Of a stretch of DNA of 64,000 nucleotides, positions 56,315 through 64,000 are shown piece after piece. The notes under the pieces were generated by a model, which did not search any database, was not told where the DNA came from, and was given only the letters and a program-made list of their open reading frames with translations. Source of the DNA: Couchioplanes caeruleus (GTDB taxonomy: Bacteria; Actinomycetota; Actinomycetes; Mycobacteriales; Micromonosporaceae); NCBI RefSeq assembly GCF_023499255.1, contig NZ_CP092183.1, positions 3,344,501-3,408,500 on the forward strand. The letters run 5' to 3'. A program made the translations under genes and the position numbers. Each line of letters starts with the position of its first letter. Positions within the stretch are counted from its first letter, which is position 1.

Positions 56315-56752
56315 TCAGCGCTCCACGTCGGCGAGCACGACGGCCGCGGTGTCGTCGGTGGTCTCCACGGTCACCAGCACCCGCCACAGCCGGCCGCCGT
56401 GGTCCTCCTGCGTGGCCGCGGCGGCAGCGGCGGGGAAGTCGGGATCGTCGTCGAACAGCACGCCGGTCACCTCGCGGACCCGGGGATCACCGGACAGCGT
56501 CCGCAGCACCTCCAGCCGGATCAGCTCCTTGAGGATGGTGCGGTCGTGGTTGCCGCTGAACGCCTCCCGGGCGTCCAGGCCGTAGGTGGCGTTCACCCGG
56601 TCGGTGCCGTACGGGGTCAGCAGCCGCAGGGTGAGCGCCTGGGTGAGGTTGGACAGGCCCTGGACGGGTTCCACGCCGGCGGCGGTGAACACCAGGTCGC
56701 CGTCGGAGAGCAGGAAGCTGGCTCCGAATCCGGCCTGCGGTACGACGGTCAT
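56315..56752 (-). CDS. gp25-like baseplate wedge protein
   Basis: 145 residues, start MTVVPQAGFGASF set by overlap with the preceding stop (ATGA). The GPW/gp25 pattern is seen in LSNLTQALTLRLLTPYGTDR, followed by DRTILKELIRLEVLRTLSGDPRVREV. gp25 is the most conserved wedge component of phage tails, tailocins, extracellular injection systems and T6SS (TssE), where it joins sheath and baseplate. Confidence 0.88.
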   Translation of the reverse strand: MTVVPQAGFGASFLLSDGDLVFTAAGVEPVQGLSNLTQALTLRLLTPYGTDRVNATYGLDAREAFSGNHDRTILKELIRLEVLRTLSGDPRVREVTGVLFDDDPDFPAAAAAATQEDHGGRLWRVLVTVETTDDTAAVVLADVER

Positions 56753-57093
56753 GAGGCCTCCAGCACGGTCTGGCCCGCGGAGTCGACCTGCCACAGCACG
56801 GGCCGCGGCGGGGTGGCGTTGGTCAGGCCCTTGGCGGTGTCGAGCAGCACCGGCTGGTTGCCGACGCTGAGCGTGGTGCTCATCCCGGCGGTCACCGAGA
56901 CGACCTTGAGGCAGGGGGTCTCGCCGGCGTTCGCGTTCGTGTTCGTGCAGCCGGTCACCGTGGCCGCGAGCAGGTCGGCCTGCACCAGGACCGGGCTGCC
57001 GGCCGCGGTCAGCGACGAGGTCGACGCCTGCGCGACGACCGTGCCGCTGTGCGCGCACTTGATCGTGGAGTCGGTGGTCAGCACGGCGGCCAT
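56749..57093 (-). CDS. PAAR-like spike tip protein
   Basis: 114 residues. It starts MAAVLTTDSTIKCAHSGTV and has regularly spaced Cys residues (KCAHSG, GCTNTNANAGETPCLKV) and short beta repeats, the appearance of PAAR/DUF4280-like proteins that cap the spike with a metal-stabilised cone. Its ATG overlaps the hub-spike stop and its stop overlaps the gp25 start, both ATGA, so stoichiometry is probably fixed by coupled translation. Longer frames in this phase are shadows of the hub gene. Confidence 0.8.
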   Translation of the reverse strand: MAAVLTTDSTIKCAHSGTVVAQASTSSLTAAGSPVLVQADLLAATVTGCTNTNANAGETPCLKVVSVTAGMSTTLSVGNQPVLLDTAKGLTNATPPRPVLWQVDSAGQTVLEAS

Positions 57094-58778
57094 CAGGAGA
57101 TCGCCACCTTCGCACCGTCGAGCTTCATCGACACCTGTCCGTTGGTCAGGGTCAGGGACTTCTGGTCGGTCGCGATGGTGACCTCTCCGTCCGCGTTGAT
57201 CGTGATCCTGGTGCCGGAGTGGTGCTCGATCACCACGGTGTCGTCGGCCGGCGGCTCGGGCCGGGTACCGACGTCCGGCAGGCTCTTCTGACCCACCGTG
57301 ATGTGCAGCGCGCGGGCCTGGATCACCCGGTGGCCGCCGGCGTCGGTGAGGTCGTTGACCCCCTTGCCGGTGGGCAGCCCGTCGCCGTCCAGCCCGGTCG
57401 GCAACGCCAGCCAGTAATCGCCCGGCTCGTTGGGCGGCGGTTCCAGCCGCGGCTTCTCCGACCAGATCCAGCCGGTGGCGACCGCGTCGTTGACCAGGCC
57501 GCGGTTGTGCGCCAGCAGCGCCCGCATCTTCGGGTAGACCGGCGTCACCAGGCCCACCCGGTGGAACGCGAACGGTGAGGCGACCGGCTTGTTGTGCAGC
57601 TCGACGTCCGTGCCGACCTCGCTGGTGACGCTCGGCGCCACCTCGCCGGCCGGCGGGTTCTGCCCGTAGTGCAGGTCGGCCAGATGACGGCCGTCCTTGC
57701 CGGGCCGGTACGCGGTCACCACACCGACGTCCACGACCGGGTGGTCCTCGCGGTTGCGGGTGATCACGTCCTGCCAGCGGTCCACCACCCCCTGGACCCC
57801 GCCCGGCGCGCGGACCCGGACCCCGGCCGCCACCGCGGTCAGGACCAGCGTGCAGGTGTAGCCGTTCGCCGCGCCGTACGCGTGCGTCACCCGGCTGATC
57901 CGCAGCGGGCCCGGCGGCACGTCGTCCAGGCCGGACACCGTGACCGTCTGACCCGGTCGCAGGCCGGGATGCCCGAGAACGGTCACCTCCAGGCCGGTGC
58001 GCACCGGCGGCCCGGCGTCGGCGCTGCGCTTGGCACCCGGTGTCACATCCTCCTTCTGCGCATCCACCCGCGAGACCAGATTCAGGTCCGGGTCGACGCG
58101 CACCGGCGCCGGGGTGGCGCCCACCGCCGCGCCCAGCCGCACCTCGCCGTCGCCCACCACCAGCGGGACGTCGGCCGCGTCGGCCAGCTCCTGCAGGGCG
58201 GTCAGCGTGGTGGCGGTGCAGACGCTGATGTCGCCCACCGATCCGGGAATGGTGGACTGCCGGGCCAGCGTCACCTCGGCCGCCTGAACCAGGTCGCGGA
58301 CCAGGGTGAGGCGGGGGAGGTTCTTCGGCCGGTCGAGGCGGGCCGCCTTCTTGAGCAGTTTGTAGCCCGCTTCCTCCTGGCCCTCGATCACCGTGCGGGA
58401 GACACCGCCGCTGCCGATCCCGGTGGTCACCGCGATGACCCGGCCGGTCATCACCGGCCCGGCCCCGAACCGGGTGATCGGCTCGTCGAAGTACCCGAGG
58501 CTGATCGTCGCGCTGAGGCCGCCGGCCGGGTAACCGGCCCGCAGCTGGGCGATCTGCGACGCCGGCAGGTCGGTGAGCGTGATGGAGAAGGTGTCGGCGG
58601 CGGCGCCTTCCCCCATGCTGATGGACACCTCGGCGTCGAGGGTGAGCCCGCCGGCGTACACGTCGTTGGTGACGGTCAGCGGCAGGCCGATCCCCGCGAA
58701 CGAGGCCACCGCGCCGAGCAGGCCCCCGCCGCCCCCGGCCGGGGCGATCCGTATCTTGTGCCAGAGCACGAAACTCAT
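57093..58778 (-). CDS. VgrG-like fused hub and spike protein
   Basis: 561 residues. The first ~350 residues resemble gpD/gp27-type hub domains (SISMGEGAAADTFSITLTDL, TATTLTALQELADAADVPLV, GLRPGQTVTVSGL). The C-terminal part has an OB-fold-like stretch followed by a beta-helix-like end (VIEHHSGTRITINADGEVTI and TLTNGQVSMKLDGAKV). This fusion of hub and spike is typical of VgrG and of injection-system spikes. The PAAR-like gene directly follows, and the plug gene directly precedes, with 4-base overlaps. Confidence 0.88.
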   Translation of the reverse strand: MSFVLWHKIRIAPAGGGGGLLGAVASFAGIGLPLTVTNDVYAGGLTLDAEVSISMGEGAAADTFSITLTDLPASQIAQLRAGYPAGGLSATISLGYFDEPITRFGAGPVMTGRVIAVTTGIGSGGVSRTVIEGQEEAGYKLLKKAARLDRPKNLPRLTLVRDLVQAAEVTLARQSTIPGSVGDISVCTATTLTALQELADAADVPLVVGDGEVRLGAAVGATPAPVRVDPDLNLVSRVDAQKEDVTPGAKRSADAGPPVRTGLEVTVLGHPGLRPGQTVTVSGLDDVPPGPLRISRVTHAYGAANGYTCTLVLTAVAAGVRVRAPGGVQGVVDRWQDVITRNREDHPVVDVGVVTAYRPGKDGRHLADLHYGQNPPAGEVAPSVTSEVGTDVELHNKPVASPFAFHRVGLVTPVYPKMRALLAHNRGLVNDAVATGWIWSEKPRLEPPPNEPGDYWLALPTGLDGDGLPTGKGVNDLTDAGGHRVIQARALHITVGQKSLPDVGTRPEPPADDTVVIEHHSGTRITINADGEVTIATDQKSLTLTNGQVSMKLDGAKVAIS

Positions 58779-59149
58779 CCCGCCACCCCCGCCACCACCT
58801 CGGACCGGTACGCACCGGCGCCGTGCAGGTTGCCGATCGCGATCCGCGCGCTGCGCACCACCAGCGCCAGCTCGCCGGCGCGGTAGACCAGGCCCGGGAT
58901 CACCTTGCGGCGCAGCAGCACGGTGCCGCCGGTCACGTCGTCACGGATGACGGTCATGACCAGGTACGCGCCCGGCGCCGGCAACGTGACGGCCGCGGCC
59001 AGCCCCTCCGGCGTGGTCGCATCGGGCAGAACCTCCTCGGCGATGTGCACGGCGAGGCCGAACACGTAGCTGCGGTTGCCGAACACGAGCCGGAACGACT
59101 GCGGGAAGCCCTCGTCCGGGTTCACCGGCAACCGGAGGAAGGTGCTCAT
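58775..59149 (-). CDS. Baseplate plug/hub-associated protein (Pam3 gp18-like)
   Basis: 124 residues: FLRLPVNPDEGFPQSFRLVF, then beta strands LVMTVIRDDVTGG and a C-terminal GNLHGAGAYRSEV. This resembles the short beta proteins that plug the central hub in simple contractile tails such as cyanophage Pam3. The match is by pattern only. It precedes the hub gene with ATGA overlap, which fits a partner that sits inside or on top of the hub. Confidence 0.55.
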   Translation of the reverse strand: MSTFLRLPVNPDEGFPQSFRLVFGNRSYVFGLAVHIAEEVLPDATTPEGLAAAVTLPAPGAYLVMTVIRDDVTGGTVLLRRKVIPGLVYRAGELALVVRSARIAIGNLHGAGAYRSEVVAGVAG

Positions 59150-59167
59150 CGGACATGACCTCCAGGT

Positions 59168-59671
59168 CTAGATCGGCGGGCCGGGCGTACGGGGAACCGG
59201 GTTCGGCGGCGGTGCCGAGCCGGCGGTCGCGGTCGCCACCGCCAGTGCGATGTCGGCCGCCTCCCCGATCAGCGCGGACAGGTTCGACCTCGGTACGTGC
59301 TGCAGGCTGATCGACACGTCGAGCGCGTCCCGCTTGCCGGTGCTGTGCGTGATCCGCAGATCGGTGATCTGCATGTCGAGGCTGACCGTCATCCCCGAGA
59401 CGACCGGGATGCCGGCCACCGCGAGCGCCGGCGCCGCGGCGGCCACCAGCGCCCGGCTGGTCAGCGCCATGGCCTCCAGCGCCTTCTTGATCAGCAGCCG
59501 TTTCGGCCCGATCAGGACGGCCTCCACGGCGATCGTCTTCACCGTCGGCTGAGTGGCCTGCGACCAGCGGCTGCCCATGATCCGTTCGATCCGGTAGCCC
59601 TGGCTCATCGTCATGCTCTGCACGTGGACCAGCGGGACCGCGCCGATCAGCACCGGGCGGTTGCCGCTCAC
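59168..59671 (-). CDS. Unassigned tail/baseplate protein (tube initiator or gpU-like)
   Basis: 167 residues, GTG start overlapping the previous stop (GTGA). It starts VSGNRPVLIGAVPLVHVQSM and has GSRWSQATQPTVKTIAVEA, a hydrophobic central helix (MALTSRALVAAAAPALAVAG) and a beta-rich end with DVSISLQHVPR. It lies where phage operons normally encode the tape measure and tube-initiator proteins, but at this length it is far too short to be a conventional tape measure. A tube-initiator, gpU-like or minimal tape-measure role is possible. Confidence 0.6.
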   Translation of the reverse strand: MSGNRPVLIGAVPLVHVQSMTMSQGYRIERIMGSRWSQATQPTVKTIAVEAVLIGPKRLLIKKALEAMALTSRALVAAAAPALAVAGIPVVSGMTVSLDMQITDLRITHSTGKRDALDVSISLQHVPRSNLSALIGEAADIALAVATATAGSAPPPNPVPRTPGPPI

Positions 59672-59850
59672 GGCCGGCTCGACATTTCCCGGTCCAGCTC
59701 GGCGAAGACGCGCTCGACCACCCGGTTCACCACCGCGTCGTCCACGTCACCGACGATCTCGACCTCGACCGGGAAGTAGTAGTGGACCACCGGGCCGGGT
59801 TCGGCCCGGCCGTCCGGCGGCGCCGAGGGCCGCACGTCGTCGCCGGCCAC
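59668..59850 (-). CDS. Very small protein of the injection operon
   Basis: 60 residues from a GTG three bases after the tube stop. It has a disordered N-terminus and a compact C-terminal unit VVHYYFPVEVEIVGDV followed by an amphipathic helix. Small proteins of similar length (Afp6/DUF5908 type) occur at this place in extracellular injection systems, though no sequence match can be asserted. Overlap with neighbours on both sides supports it as a real gene. Confidence 0.6.
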   Translation of the reverse strand: MAGDDVRPSAPPDGRAEPGPVVHYYFPVEVEIVGDVDDAVVNRVVERVFAELDREMSSRP

Positions 59851-59853
59851 GGC

Positions 59854-60246
59854 TCAGTCCTCCACGGTCACGGTGAGCGCCATGCACGAGAAGTTCGCCT
59901 GGGGCACCCCGTCGACGGTGATGTTGCTCGGCGAACCCGAGGTGACCACGCAGCGGGCGAACTTGATGGACTTGAAGGACCAGTCGGTGCCGACCTTCTC
60001 GGCCACGTTCACCGAGAACTCGGTGCCGTTGACGGCCAGTTCGGTCAGGTCGGCCACCGCCTCGGCGACCGCGGGTACGGTCATCGTGAAGGTGAACGTG
60101 AACGGTTGCCGGACGTAGCCCGTACCGTCGGCCTCCAGGCTGTGGATGACCGTGTGCGGCACGTTGAACGTGGTCTGCAGGTTGGAGATCGGCGTGATCG
60201 TCTTGTCGCCGAGCTTGACTTCGAGACGGGTGTTCCAGTCGGCCAT
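59854..60246 (-). CDS. Inner tail tube protein
   Basis: 130 residues, RBS AAGGAG before the ATG. The sequence MADWNTRLEVKLGDKTIT, ISNLQTTFNVPHTVIHSLEA, and repeated beta strands with one helix (AVAEAVADLTELAV) match the small Hcp/gp19-type tube fold of contractile tails. Position directly after the sheath gene is the canonical order. Only one tube gene is present, whereas many extracellular injection systems have two or three. Confidence 0.8.
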   Translation of the reverse strand: MADWNTRLEVKLGDKTITPISNLQTTFNVPHTVIHSLEADGTGYVRQPFTFTFTMTVPAVAEAVADLTELAVNGTEFSVNVAEKVGTDWSFKSIKFARCVVTSGSPSNITVDGVPQANFSCMALTVTVED

Positions 60247-60259
60247 CGCCGCACGCTCC

Positions 60260-61387
60260 TTATTCGAACTTCAACGTGATCGCGATGCGGTGCACGGCCC
60301 CGGCGTAGTCGACCGCCGCCAGCACCTCGACCACCCGCTGGTTCTGGGCGTCGTTGATCTGTTGCAGCTCCGACGCGGTCAGCGTGGCCGGCGGCTTGTC
60401 CAGCAGGGCGAGGATCGGGACGGTGACGTCGTATCCCTCGATGACCTCCTGGCGTACCTGGGGATCCAGGACCGCCTCCATCTGGGCGATCAGCGCCCGC
60501 AGCCCGGACCGGCTGATCCGCAGGTTGCCGATCGAGCGGATCAGCGTCGCCTTGAGGAGGAAGGACAGGTTGTCGACCGTACGGGTGATGTCGACGTACT
60601 TCTTGCCGCCGGGGTTGCCGGTGTAGCCCTCACCCAGATAGATGCCCTGCCCGGGGAAGAGCGGCGGGTCGACGAGCCAGTTCACCCCGGCGCCCGCCGG
60701 GCCGCTGCTGAACGTCTCCGACCCGTTGACGGCCTGGATCTCCGCCGGGGTGAAGGCGGCCGAGCTGACGTTCACCTGCTTCAACAGCATCGAGATGTGC
60801 GGCTCGTAGCCGGCGATCGTGCCGGCCACCGCGGCGGCGACGTCCTCGTCGGACTTGTGGGCGACGTACACCATGCGGTCGCTCGCCAGCGCGCCGGCGA
60901 CGATGGTCGGATCGGTGGCGCCGGCCGCCAGCATGGCCACGCCGATGCGTTCCGCCCCGTCCGTTCCGGTGGTGGAGACGCTGACGACGTGGTCGGCCAG
61001 CTTACGGATGGCGCCGGTCGCGGTGGCCGCGGCCGCGTTGAGGGGCGTGTTGGCCAGGCACACGATCTGCACGTCCGCGGTCTCCAGCGCGGTGAGCGCC
61101 GCATCCCAGTTCGGCGTGGCCGCATCGACCCGGACCCCGGTGACCACGGTGGGGCCGGGACTCTGCGAGAAGCACAAGGCGATGGCGCGGCCGAGATCAC
61201 CGGGCGCGCGCCTGCGGGCCTCGCCGGGGTCGGTGAACGCCACGGGTGCGCCCACCGTCAGCAGGTCGGGCGGCGGGTTGGCGGCCGGCGGCGTGACCGC
61301 GCCGACCACGGCGATGTTGCCGAACGCCCGGACGGCGGGCGCGAACAGATCGGCAACCGGATTGACGCGTATGTACCGGACGGGCAT
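60260..61387 (-). CDS. Contractile tail sheath protein
   Basis: 375 residues, on the short side for sheaths. The N-terminal arm, the central domain (CFSQSPGPTVVTGVRVD, DVQIVCLANTPLN, VYVAHKSDEDVAAAVAGTIA) and the conserved C-terminal domain (FPGQGIYLGEGYTGN, TRTVDNLSFLLKATLIRSIG, GYDVTVPILALLDKP, YAGAVHRIAITLKFE) fit the phage sheath family. The last strands would form the inter-subunit handshake that drives contraction. Sheath precedes tube by 13 bases. This is the strongest marker that the operon encodes a contractile machine. Confidence 0.9.
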   Translation of the reverse strand: MPVRYIRVNPVADLFAPAVRAFGNIAVVGAVTPPAANPPPDLLTVGAPVAFTDPGEARRRAPGDLGRAIALCFSQSPGPTVVTGVRVDAATPNWDAALTALETADVQIVCLANTPLNAAAATATGAIRKLADHVVSVSTTGTDGAERIGVAMLAAGATDPTIVAGALASDRMVYVAHKSDEDVAAAVAGTIAGYEPHISMLLKQVNVSSAAFTPAEIQAVNGSETFSSGPAGAGVNWLVDPPLFPGQGIYLGEGYTGNPGGKKYVDITRTVDNLSFLLKATLIRSIGNLRISRSGLRALIAQMEAVLDPQVRQEVIEGYDVTVPILALLDKPPATLTASELQQINDAQNQRVVEVLAAVDYAGAVHRIAITLKFE

Positions 61388-61411
61388 CGGTGCGATCCTC
61401 TCTCACTGTCC

Positions 61412-61609
61412 TCAGTGGAACTTGCGATGGAGCTTGTGCCGCAGCCGTTCCAGCTCGGCGTGCCGCTCCCGTGCGGCCACCGCTTCGTCGGCTGCGGTCG
61501 GCGCTTCGTCGGCTGCGGCCGGCGCCTCGGCGGTGGTGGTGCCGGCCGGCCGGGACCGGTCCGTGGCGCGCTTGCGCCGTGCCGGTGCGGGCTCGTCGGA
61601 TTCGGGCAT
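61412..61609 (-). CDS. Small charged helical protein of the injection operon
   Basis: 65 residues starting MPESDEPAPARRKRATDRSR with a GGAGG site, an Ala-rich middle and an Arg/His-rich amphipathic C-terminal helix (ERHAELERLRHKLHRKFH). It lies between the first operon gene and the sheath. The family is not recognised; a chaperone or sheath-docking role would be speculation. Confidence 0.65.
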   Translation of the reverse strand: MPESDEPAPARRKRATDRSRPAGTTTAEAPAAADEAPTAADEAVAARERHAELERLRHKLHRKFH

Positions 61610-61623
61610 CGGACCTCCAGTGC

Positions 61624-62448
61624 TCACGGCGGATCGGCGACCAGGCTCAGCACCCGGCCGCGGGCGAACAGATTCCGGACGGCGGCGGCGGTGACCACGC
61701 CACCCAGCGCCGAGCCGTCCACGACCACCGCCACGGCCAGCGGCGAGGCGGCCCGGCCGAGCAGCGGGTCCTTCGGGCCGGTACGGGTCTGCGCGGCGAT
61801 CGTCCGGACGGTGACCGCGGCGCGCATGGCCGCGGTCAGCTCGAGATCCGGGCGGATCAGCAGGGCCAGGTCGGCCTCGATGTCGTGCGCGTTCGCCGGG
61901 GCGGCCGGGTCGAACGGGCCGGCCGCGCGGAACCGCACCTCGGTCTTCAGGTACTCGTACGCCTCCCGGAGATCTTCGACCGTGCTGAGCCGGTGCCGGG
62001 CGAGGAAGGCGTCGAGGTCGATGAAGCGGAACTGCGCCCGGAACTCGTCGAGCGTGGCGAAATCGTCGAGGCCGCGGCTGACGGCCGACTCGATCCCGCC
62101 CGGGTCGACGTCGGCGACGGTGTGCACGACGACCCGGGCCAGCAGGTCGACCCAGACCGGTCCGGCACCGTCGCGGGTGTCCACGGCGAGATCGGTGGTC
62201 AGATACTCGGGATGATTGCGGGTCCACGACCCGCGGTGGCTTCGCACCGGGTACAGCGGCACCTGAGCTTCGACGCCGCTGACGGTGACCGCCGTGATCC
62301 GGTCGATGCGCACGTGGTCCAGGTCGTAGACCGAGCCCAGCAGCATCGTCAGGTCGGCGGTCGGGATCGCGCCGGGCGGGGCGATCAGCGCTTGCAGCCG
62401 GGCCGGGTCGGCCAGCTCCAGCAGCGCCCGATCGGCGAATCCCACCAT
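61624..62448 (-). CDS. First gene of the injection operon: unassigned 274-residue protein
   Basis: No signal peptide or membrane helix. Mixed alpha/beta sequence starting MVGFADRALLELADPARL, with features such as SHRGSWTRNHPEYLTTDLAV and HRLSTVEDLREAYEYLKTEVRF. In related systems the gene before the sheath often encodes the tube/sheath terminator (Pvc16/DUF4255 type); the length would fit but I do not see that family's pattern. It is the most promoter-proximal gene, 74 bases from a palindrome. Confidence 0.6.
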   Translation of the reverse strand: MVGFADRALLELADPARLQALIAPPGAIPTADLTMLLGSVYDLDHVRIDRITAVTVSGVEAQVPLYPVRSHRGSWTRNHPEYLTTDLAVDTRDGAGPVWVDLLARVVVHTVADVDPGGIESAVSRGLDDFATLDEFRAQFRFIDLDAFLARHRLSTVEDLREAYEYLKTEVRFRAAGPFDPAAPANAHDIEADLALLIRPDLELTAAMRAAVTVRTIAAQTRTGPKDPLLGRAASPLAVAVVVDGSALGGVVTAAAVRNLFARGRVLSLVADPP

Positions 62449-62521
62449 GGCTTGCGCCCCTTCCGTCGGCGCCGCGGCGCGGCGTCCGGGCTTCAGGATC
62501 GGGGCGGGCCGGGGGCGACCG

Positions 62522-62541
62522 CATACGTACTAGTGCGTATG
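62522..62541. promoter_or_regulatory. 20-bp palindromic operator candidate upstream of the injection operon
   Basis: CATACGTACTAGTGCGTATG pairs at nine of ten positions around its centre. It lies 74 bases upstream of the first injection gene and about 270 bases from the lon start, so it more likely serves the injection operon. TetR-type dimers commonly bind palindromes of this size; no such regulator gene is in the window. Confidence 0.6.
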
Positions 62542-62778
62542 TGACCTGTACCGGACAGCGATCGACACACGCCGGAACCGCGGCAGAGCCGATGAGGGCT
62601 GGCTCCACGCCGCGACCAGAGAGAAGGCAAGGCATCGATCGTCATGAGGCTAACGAACGTGATCGGACGACCGTGCAAATTCGGTCAGGGGCGGTCCGAG
62701 GCGCAGCGGTGATCCCGGTGGCTGCCGTGCGCGGTGTTCGCCAGGAGTGAACGCTGGAAGATCGGCGGCGGCTTCGAG

Positions 62779-62799
62779 GTTGAGCGGCACGTACTCAAC
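62779..62799. promoter_or_regulatory. HAIR-type (HspR) inverted repeat upstream of lon
   Basis: GTTGAGC-N7-ACTCAAC matches the HspR-associated inverted repeat layout CTTGAGT-N7-ACTCAAG, ending 14 bases before the lon GTG and just upstream of its GGAGG site. In Streptomyces, lon is a known member of the HspR heat-shock regulon, which supports the reading. Confidence 0.7.
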
Positions 62800-62813
62800 T
62801 TTGGAGGTGCCGG

Positions 62814-64000
<1,187 letters not shown>

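Larger units (their letters stand above)
62449..62813. other. Divergent intergenic region between the injection operon and lon
   Basis: About 365 bases holding the promoters of both units, a 20-bp palindrome and an HspR-type inverted repeat (listed separately). No gene recognised. Confidence 0.7.

Noticed and set aside
50189..62448. Complete prophage
   Set aside because: Only tail-type genes are present; no capsid, portal, terminase, integrase, lysis genes or attachment repeats were seen on either side.

Overview
The window is strongly GC-rich DNA with dense coding, frequent GTG and occasional TTG starts, GGAGG-type ribosome binding sites and many 4-base ATGA/GTGA gene overlaps. With the protein families seen (large LuxR/LAL regulators, DNRLRE/LamG plus RHS secreted pairs, an HspR-type lon promoter), this points to a filamentous actinobacterium. 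Micromonosporaceae (Actinoplanes-like) is my best guess, but that is inference from style and not from a marker gene.

Bases 1-29,900 are mostly envelope, redox and regulatory genes. They start with the C-terminal part of a LuxR/LAL regulator, an alpha/beta hydrolase and a CPBP membrane protease carrying an apparent 1-base frameshift. A leftward marR - ferredoxin-sulfite/nitrite reductase - zinc-ribbon operon follows, then glutamate dehydrogenase, a DUF2254 membrane protein, an orphan cytochrome oxidase subunit I, an EamA transporter, a bifunctional penicillin-binding protein and a flippase-like membrane protein. Next come a beta-propeller lipoprotein coupled to a deacetylase-like protein and a divergent OmpR regulator/histidine kinase pair. 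A BlaI/M56 repressor-protease pair shares one 15-bp operator type (CCTACA-N3-TGTAGG) with a DedA gene and a secreted phosphoesterase gene, which outlines a small local regulon. An orphan FetB-like permease, a PAP2 phosphatase coupled to a second phosphoesterase, and a COG4705-type membrane protein close the section.

Bases 30,000-45,000 form a secreted polymorphic-toxin island. A 1863-residue DNRLRE/LamG protein with three NIDO-like repeats is followed by a 2095-residue RHS protein. Its variable C-terminus carries a PD-(D/E)xK-like signature and then an unusual hydrophobic tail. Two small genes after it could be immunity genes. Beyond lies a decayed stretch: a fragment of a zinc-type oxidoreductase and an alpha-L-rhamnosidase reduced to its two ends by frameshift and internal deletion.

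Bases 45,100-62,450 hold the most interesting system: a leftward operon of 14 tightly packed genes for a contractile phage-tail-like injection apparatus. It contains sheath, tube, plug, hub-spike, PAAR-like tip, gp25, baseplate J, a LamG-bearing wedge/tail protein and probable distal or fibre proteins. There is no capsid, terminase, integrase, obvious tape measure or AAA+ ATPase inside the cluster. Opposite it lie a LuxR-type regulator and a 1458-residue protein ending in an AHH-type HNH nuclease domain, a natural candidate for cargo. The operon's upstream region has a near-perfect 20-bp palindrome and is shared with lon, whose start is preceded by an HspR-type (HAIR) inverted repeat. lon runs off the right edge. 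I saw no tRNA, rRNA, CRISPR array or insertion sequence.
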